A DNA stretch of 57,715 nucleotides from the NCBI GenBank assembly GCA_020445945.1, contig JAGRFQ010000014.1:21567-79281 (forward strand). Direction: 5' to 3'. Both the position numbers and the translations under genes were made by a program. Positions 53,425 through 57,715 of this stretch are shown in pieces. The stretch is from Rhodocyclaceae bacterium. GTDB taxonomy: Bacteria; Pseudomonadota; Gammaproteobacteria; Burkholderiales; Rhodocyclaceae. Numbering within the stretch: the stretch's first letter is position 1; every line of letters begins with the position of its first letter. The notes under the pieces were generated by a model. The model was not told where the DNA came from. It saw nothing but the letters and a program-made list of their open reading frames with translations, and made no database searches.

Positions 53425-53784
53425 TCAGCGCTTGCGCCGGGCCGGCTTGCGCTGGCGCAGCGCGCAGTCGATCGCCCGCCGCGCCCACGGCGCCATCGCC
53501 GCGGGGCTGTCGAGCGCCTCTTCGGGCGCGCTCCAGTAGCCCATCGAAAAGGTCTTGCCGTCTTTCTGGGTGTAGACAAAGCGGCTGCAGCCGGCGTCGA
53601 TGAACGCCTGCTCGCTGTCGGCGTCGGCCTTCAGGTAGAGGCAGTCCCAGGCTTCGAGCGCAAAGAACACCTCATCCAGATAGAAGCCCCAGCCGCCGAA
53701 CATCGGCTTGACCCGGATCGCCCCCAGCGGCGCGAACAACTCCAGCGCGTGGGTGACGATTTCAGGGGGCGGTTTGCGCGGCAT
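53425..53784 (-). CDS. TfoX N-terminal-domain protein
   Basis: 119 residues. The TfoX/Sxy N-terminal pattern is present: LELFAPLGAIRVKPMFGGWGFYLDEVFFALE, then LYLKADADSEQAFIDAGCSRF and KTFSMGYWSAPEEALDSP, plus a basic tail. The C-terminal helical domain of full-length Sxy is missing, as in many short family members. Full-length Sxy is a CRP coactivator for competence; short ones have no proven role. It lies 6 bases after the metF stop and could be the last gene of the tlyA-metF transcript. Confidence 0.85.
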   Translation of the reverse strand: MPRKPPPEIVTHALELFAPLGAIRVKPMFGGWGFYLDEVFFALEAWDCLYLKADADSEQAFIDAGCSRFVYTQKDGKTFSMGYWSAPEEALDSPAAMAPWARRAIDCALRQRKPARRKR

Positions 53785-53790
53785 GCGAGC

Positions 53791-54624
53791 CTACAACCCC
53801 AGCCGCTCGACGATGGCGCGGGTCGGGCCGGCCTGGTTCATGCAGTAGAAGTGCAAGCCCGGCGCGCCTTCGGCCTGCAGGCGGGCGCACAACTCGGTGA
53901 CCACGTCCAGCCCGAAGGCCTTGATCGCGTCGCCATCGTCGCCGAAAGATTCGAACTTGCGCCGCATCCAGCGCGGGATCTCGGCGCCGCAGGCGTCGGA
54001 GAAGCGGGCCAGTTTGCTGAAGCTGACGATGGGCATGATGCCGGGCACGATGGGGATGTCGATGCCCAGCGTGGCGCATTCGTCGCGAAAGTGCAGATAG
54101 GCGTCGAGGTTGTAGAAATATTGCGTGATCGCCGAGTTGGCGCCGGCGTCGACCTTGCGCTTGAAGGCTTGCAGGTCGGCCTGCGGGCTGCGCGCCTGGG
54201 GGTGGTATTCGGGGTAGGCGGCCACTTCGATGGAGAACCAGTCGCCGGTCTCGGCGCGGATGAACTCGACCAGTTCGTTGGCGTAGCGCAGTTCACCGGG
54301 GTTGACCACGCCGGAAGGCAGGTCGCCGCGCAGGGCGACGATGCGTCGGATGCCGGCGTCCCGATAGCGCTGGAGGATGGCGCGGATGCCGTCGCGGGTG
54401 GCGCCGATGCACGACAGGTGCGGCGCGGCGGGCAGCCCTTCGGACTGGATTTCGAACACGGTCTCGAAGGTGCGCTCCTGGGTGGAGCCGCCGGCGCCGA
54501 AGGTGACCGAAAAGAATTCCGGCCCGAGCTGGGCGAGCTGGGCCCGCGTGGCGCGCAGTTTGTCGACCCCGGCGGGGGTCTGGGGCGGGAAGAATTCGAT
54601 CGAGAAATGTTGTTTACTGTTCAT
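53791..54624 (-). CDS. metF: Methylenetetrahydrofolate reductase MetF
   Basis: 277 residues from the ATG at 54624. A TIM barrel with FSIEFFPPQTPAGVDKL (catalytic Glu in EFFPP), FSVTFGAGGSTQERT, HLSCIGATRD, RIVALRGDLP, and the FAD/folate region ANSAITQYFYN. It reduces 5,10-methylene-THF to 5-methyl-THF for methionine synthesis. Its first 11 bases overlap the tlyA 3' end, so the pair is co-transcribed and coupled. It belongs with ahcY to the methyl cycle. Confidence 0.96.
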   Translation of the reverse strand: MNSKQHFSIEFFPPQTPAGVDKLRATRAQLAQLGPEFFSVTFGAGGSTQERTFETVFEIQSEGLPAAPHLSCIGATRDGIRAILQRYRDAGIRRIVALRGDLPSGVVNPGELRYANELVEFIRAETGDWFSIEVAAYPEYHPQARSPQADLQAFKRKVDAGANSAITQYFYNLDAYLHFRDECATLGIDIPIVPGIMPIVSFSKLARFSDACGAEIPRWMRRKFESFGDDGDAIKAFGLDVVTELCARLQAEGAPGLHFYCMNQAGPTRAIVERLGL

Positions 54625-55477
54625 TTTCAGGGTGTTCCGTGGACCGCGCGCCGTCCTTGACGGCATGAATGAAAAACTCCCGATTGCCGTCGCTGCCGGT
54701 GATCGGGCTGTCGAAATAGTCGCATGCATGCAGCCCGGCGGCGCGGACCGCGTGGCGGATGCGGGCTTCGACCTCGGCGTAGCGGGCTGCGTCGCGCACG
54801 ATGCCGCCTTTGGCGAGGCCGCGCGGGCCGACTTCGAACTGCGGTTTGACCAGCGAGATGACGACGCCCCCGGCGCGCAGCAGCGTCGGCCAGCGCGGCA
54901 GCAGCAGGGTCAGCGAGATAAAGCTGGCGTCGCACACGATGAGGTCGAAACCGCCGGCGGGCCAGGCGTCGGCAAGGTCGGCGGCGGACAGGTCGCGCGC
55001 GTTGAGGCCTTCGAAAGTGCGCACCTGTGGGTGGCCCTGCAGGCGCGGGTGAAGCTGGTCGTGGCCGACTTCGACGCCGACCACCCGCGCGGCGCCGGCC
55101 TGAAGCAGGCAGTCGGTGAAGCCGCCGGTGGACTGGCCGATGTCGAGCACCGTCAGCCCCCGCACCGCCAGGCGGCAATGCGCCAGCGCGCCGGCCAGCT
55201 TGAGCCCGCCGCGCGAGACGTAGCGGTCGTCCGGATCGGGGATCACGTCGAGCACGACGCTCGCCGCCAGTTCCTGCGCGGCCTTGGTGACCGGTTTGCC
55301 GTCGGCGCGCACCCGCCCGGCGGCGATCATGCGCTGCGCGGCGGTGCGCGAGGGGGCGGCCTCGCGCGCGACCAGCAGGCTGTCGGCGCGCTGCAGCCCG
55401 TGGCGCTCGACGGCCGCCGCGGCGGCGCGCCCGGGCGTGGGGGCGGGCCGGGCGGTGCGACGGTGGAAGGATTTCAC
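54614..55477 (-). CDS. tlyA: TlyA-family rRNA 2'-O-methyltransferase/haemolysin-like protein
   Basis: 287 residues. An extended basic N-terminus (about 25 residues) precedes the S4 RNA-binding domain (RADSLLVAREAAPSRTAAQRMIAAGRVRADGKPV). The FtsJ-like SAM methyltransferase domain follows: DDRYVSRGGLKLAGAL, LDIGQSTGGFTDCLLQAGA (SAM site), FDLIVCDASFISL, VKPQFEVG. In mycobacteria TlyA 2'-O-methylates ribosomal RNA. The haemolysin label is historical. It is coupled to metF by an 11-base overlap. Confidence 0.93.
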   Translation of the reverse strand: MKSFHRRTARPAPTPGRAAAAAVERHGLQRADSLLVAREAAPSRTAAQRMIAAGRVRADGKPVTKAAQELAASVVLDVIPDPDDRYVSRGGLKLAGALAHCRLAVRGLTVLDIGQSTGGFTDCLLQAGAARVVGVEVGHDQLHPRLQGHPQVRTFEGLNARDLSAADLADAWPAGGFDLIVCDASFISLTLLLPRWPTLLRAGGVVISLVKPQFEVGPRGLAKGGIVRDAARYAEVEARIRHAVRAAGLHACDYFDSPITGSDGNREFFIHAVKDGARSTEHPENEQ

Positions 55478-55502
55478 CGCCGCGCTCCGGCGAACCCCGC
55501 GC

Positions 55503-56378
55503 TCACGTGACTTTCACCAGCTCGACCGGATGCTCGTAGACGTCCTTGCGCTTGTCGTAGAGCGGGATGGTGGTGCCCTTGATCCGGTTGCTTTCAAGGT
55601 CGTGGAGGTCGACTTCGGCAACGACGATCTGCTCGATGTTGGGCGTGCCTTCGGCGGCGATGCCATCGCGCGCGAAGGGAAAATCGGATGGCGTGATGAT
55701 GCTGGCCTGGCCGTAGTGCATGCCGAGCCCTTCGACCGGGAGGTTGCCGACGGTGCTGGTCATGACCACGAACACCTGGTTTTCGATGGCGCGCGCGTGG
55801 CAGCAGTAGCGCACTCGCAGGAAACCCTGACGGTCGTCGGTACACGAGGGCACGAAGAGGATGTCGGCGCCGGCCTCGCACACCATGCGTGCGAGCTCGG
55901 GGAACTCGATGTCGTAGCAGATCAGGATCGCGATCTTGCCGAAGGGGGTGTCGAACAGGCGCAGCTGGTCGCCCGCATCGGTGTTCCACTTTTCGCGCTC
56001 CCAGCGGGTGCGGTGGATCTTGTCCTGGGCGTAGATCTGGCCGTCGGGCGCGAAGTAGTAGGCGGTGTTGAGCAGCCGGCCGTCTTCCTGCAGCGTCGGG
56101 TGGCTGCCGCCGATGAGGTGCACGTTCCACTGCGCGGCAAGCTCCTGCATCAAGTCCTTGTAGCGCTTGGTGTAATCGTTCATGTTGCGCACGGCTTCAC
56201 GCACGTCGGTAGTGTCCATGAAGGACAGCAGCTGGGTGGTGAGGATCTCGGGCAGCAGCACGAACTGGGGCTTGTAGTCACCGGCCGCCTTCATGATGAA
56301 GCGCACCTGGTTTTCGAAGCCCGACCAGTCGTGGATCTGACGCAACAGGTACTGAACGGCGGCAATGCGGACAATCAC
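55503..56378 (-). CDS. Carbon-nitrogen hydrolase (nitrilase superfamily)
   Basis: 291 residues from the GTG at 56378, chosen because it overlaps the GNAT stop (GTGA) behind GAGGAG and starts directly at the family strand IVRIAAVQYLL. The catalytic Glu-Lys-Cys triad appears as FVLLPEIL, AQDKIHRTRWE and ILICYDIEFPE. Members cleave amides or nitriles. Fusions of this kind of hydrolase to a GNAT domain are known, so the adjacent acetyltransferase is probably a functional partner. Substrate unknown. Confidence 0.88.
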   Translation of the reverse strand: MIVRIAAVQYLLRQIHDWSGFENQVRFIMKAAGDYKPQFVLLPEILTTQLLSFMDTTDVREAVRNMNDYTKRYKDLMQELAAQWNVHLIGGSHPTLQEDGRLLNTAYYFAPDGQIYAQDKIHRTRWEREKWNTDAGDQLRLFDTPFGKIAILICYDIEFPELARMVCEAGADILFVPSCTDDRQGFLRVRYCCHARAIENQVFVVMTSTVGNLPVEGLGMHYGQASIITPSDFPFARDGIAAEGTPNIEQIVVAEVDLHDLESNRIKGTTIPLYDKRKDVYEHPVELVKVT

Positions 56379-57031
56379 AGGACAATCTCCTCGGGGACGA
56401 CGGTAGGCGACTCGGGGTCGTAGTCGGGGTTGATCCAGACAATGACCGAGGCGTTGCCGCAGGATTCGGCGTCTTCCGGAATGTAGTTCTCGATCACGCC
56501 GCAGTAGCTGAAGTCTTCCTTCAGCTGGAAACTGAGGACGGGGTCCTTCAAGTCGCCCCACACCACCTTCTGGGCGTAGTACTCGGCGTCCATTTCGTCG
56601 GCGTAGCGGTGGTAGCCGGGCAAGCGCCCGCAGGCGATGATGCGCTTGAGGTTCATGCGCCGGCACAAGGTGCGCCGCCCTTCGTAGAGCAGATGGCCGA
56701 CGCCGGCGCCGCGCAGCGCGGGGTCGACAAACACCTCGGCACCGTACAGCGTCTTGCCTTCGGGGTTGTGATTCTCGAAGGTGCCGGCACCGGTAATTTC
56801 TTTCCAGCTATGCGACTCCGACCAGTCGTCCCAGAGCACGATCAGCGAACTGGCACAGCCGACCAGACCATCGTCGTTTTCAGCCACGATCTGCCCCTGC
56901 GGGAAGACGTCGAGCTGCTCGCGCAGCTTGCGCTGACTCCACGGCGGGATGTCGGGATAGACGCGCGCCTGCAACGCGATGAGTTCCGGAATGTCTTCCG
57001 GTCGCGTCGTGCGCACCCGAGGGCGCTTCAT
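56375..57031 (-). CDS. GNAT-family acetyltransferase
   Basis: 218 residues from the ATG at 57031; the frame extends further but without support. A GNAT fold is visible: RVRTTRPEDIPELIALQARVYP, then LVGCASSLIVLWDD, and the acetyl-CoA loop DPALRGAGVGHLLYEGRR. RIIACGRLPGYHRYADEMDAEYY follows. Its stop overlaps the start of the nitrilase-family gene (GTGA), so the two are coupled. A single chain with both domains exists in other bacteria, suggesting a joint pathway. Substrate unknown. Confidence 0.88.
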   Translation of the reverse strand: MKRPRVRTTRPEDIPELIALQARVYPDIPPWSQRKLREQLDVFPQGQIVAENDDGLVGCASSLIVLWDDWSESHSWKEITGAGTFENHNPEGKTLYGAEVFVDPALRGAGVGHLLYEGRRTLCRRMNLKRIIACGRLPGYHRYADEMDAEYYAQKVVWGDLKDPVLSFQLKEDFSYCGVIENYIPEDAESCGNASVIVWINPDYDPESPTVVPEEIVL

Positions 57032-57055
57032 GCTTGCTCCTGTTTTCGTTTGTGC

Positions 57056-57087
57056 CGGCACGTCGCCCACCCTGCGGCGACGTGCCG
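57056..57087. repeat. Perfect 12-bp hairpin between ahcY and the GNAT gene
   Basis: CGGCACGTCGCC (57056-57067) pairs with GGCGACGTGCCG (57076-57087) around an 8-base loop. It directly follows the ahcY stop and ends 25 bases before the GNAT start. No T-run follows on the minus strand, so it may be a transcript-stabilising or attenuating element rather than an intrinsic terminator. Confidence 0.6.
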
Positions 57088-57094
57088 AACTCGG

Positions 57095-57715
<621 letters not shown>

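Noticed and set aside
56379-56666. N-terminal extension of the nitrilase-family protein to 56666
   Set aside because: It runs through the GNAT gene in another frame and is Arg/Pro-rich noise; the family strand starts at the GTG at 56378.

Overview
The window is a GC-rich chromosomal segment (roughly two thirds G+C by eye). It most resembles a denitrifying betaproteobacterium of the Rhodocyclales (Thauera/Azoarcus/Zoogloea type). That placement is inferred from gene content and neighbourhoods, not from a search: NorE/NorF with a CcoG-type protein, a TorF-GlnK-AmtB cluster, PEP-CTERM proteins, a phasin, pqqE, and a tlyA-metF-ahcY neighbourhood. I see no rRNA, tRNA, insertion sequence, phage or CRISPR array.

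Layout: 1-4718 holds the 3' part of pqqE, a conserved hypothetical, a Yip1-like membrane protein, an unusual channel-like/gamma-glutamylcyclotransferase fusion, and a secreted Cache-domain protein closed by a clear terminator. 4835-8093 holds exported MsrA, then on the minus strand rtcB followed by a conspicuously AT-rich gene with STAS-HATPase-STAS architecture. 8200-13828 is a three-gene RND efflux operon. 13961-16295 is a convergent pair: an alanine dehydrogenase that appears internally deleted, and a MocR-type regulator. 16442-21835 is a respiratory and iron block, norEF, ccoG-like and feoABC, with FNR-type and Fur-type sites. 21783-26237 has a fused glucosylglycerol-phosphate synthase/phosphatase with an overlapping MFS gene, then a phasin.

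26342-28908 is a nitrogen-control unit on the minus strand (torF-glnK-amtB). It carries two tandem NtrC sites and a sigma-54-type promoter. 29046-30310 has ubiK and dusA. 30477-36502 is a probable Fur-controlled operon: a frameshifted porin, imelysin, di-heme oxidoreductase, second imelysin and a DUF1513 protein. 36641-41965 has two PEP-CTERM proteins (one behind a strong sigma-54-type promoter), comM and a Bcr/CflA exporter. 42152-46404 has an orphan ParA-like ATPase and livFGMH without a binding-protein gene.

46578-53784 is a mixed set: small secreted proteins, yebC, a HerA-like ATPase, a haem-binding DUF3365 protein, a cupin, a LysR/EamA divergent pair and a TfoX-domain protein. 53791-57715 is methyl-cycle metabolism (metF, tlyA, partial ahcY) interrupted by a nitrilase-family/GNAT pair.

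The strongest candidates for something new are the channel-like/GGCT fusion (2400-3914), the AT-rich STAS-HATPase-STAS gene directly behind rtcB (5576-6829), and the in-frame internal loss in alanine dehydrogenase (around 14763). The regulatory sites were read by eye against known consensus sequences and are unproven.
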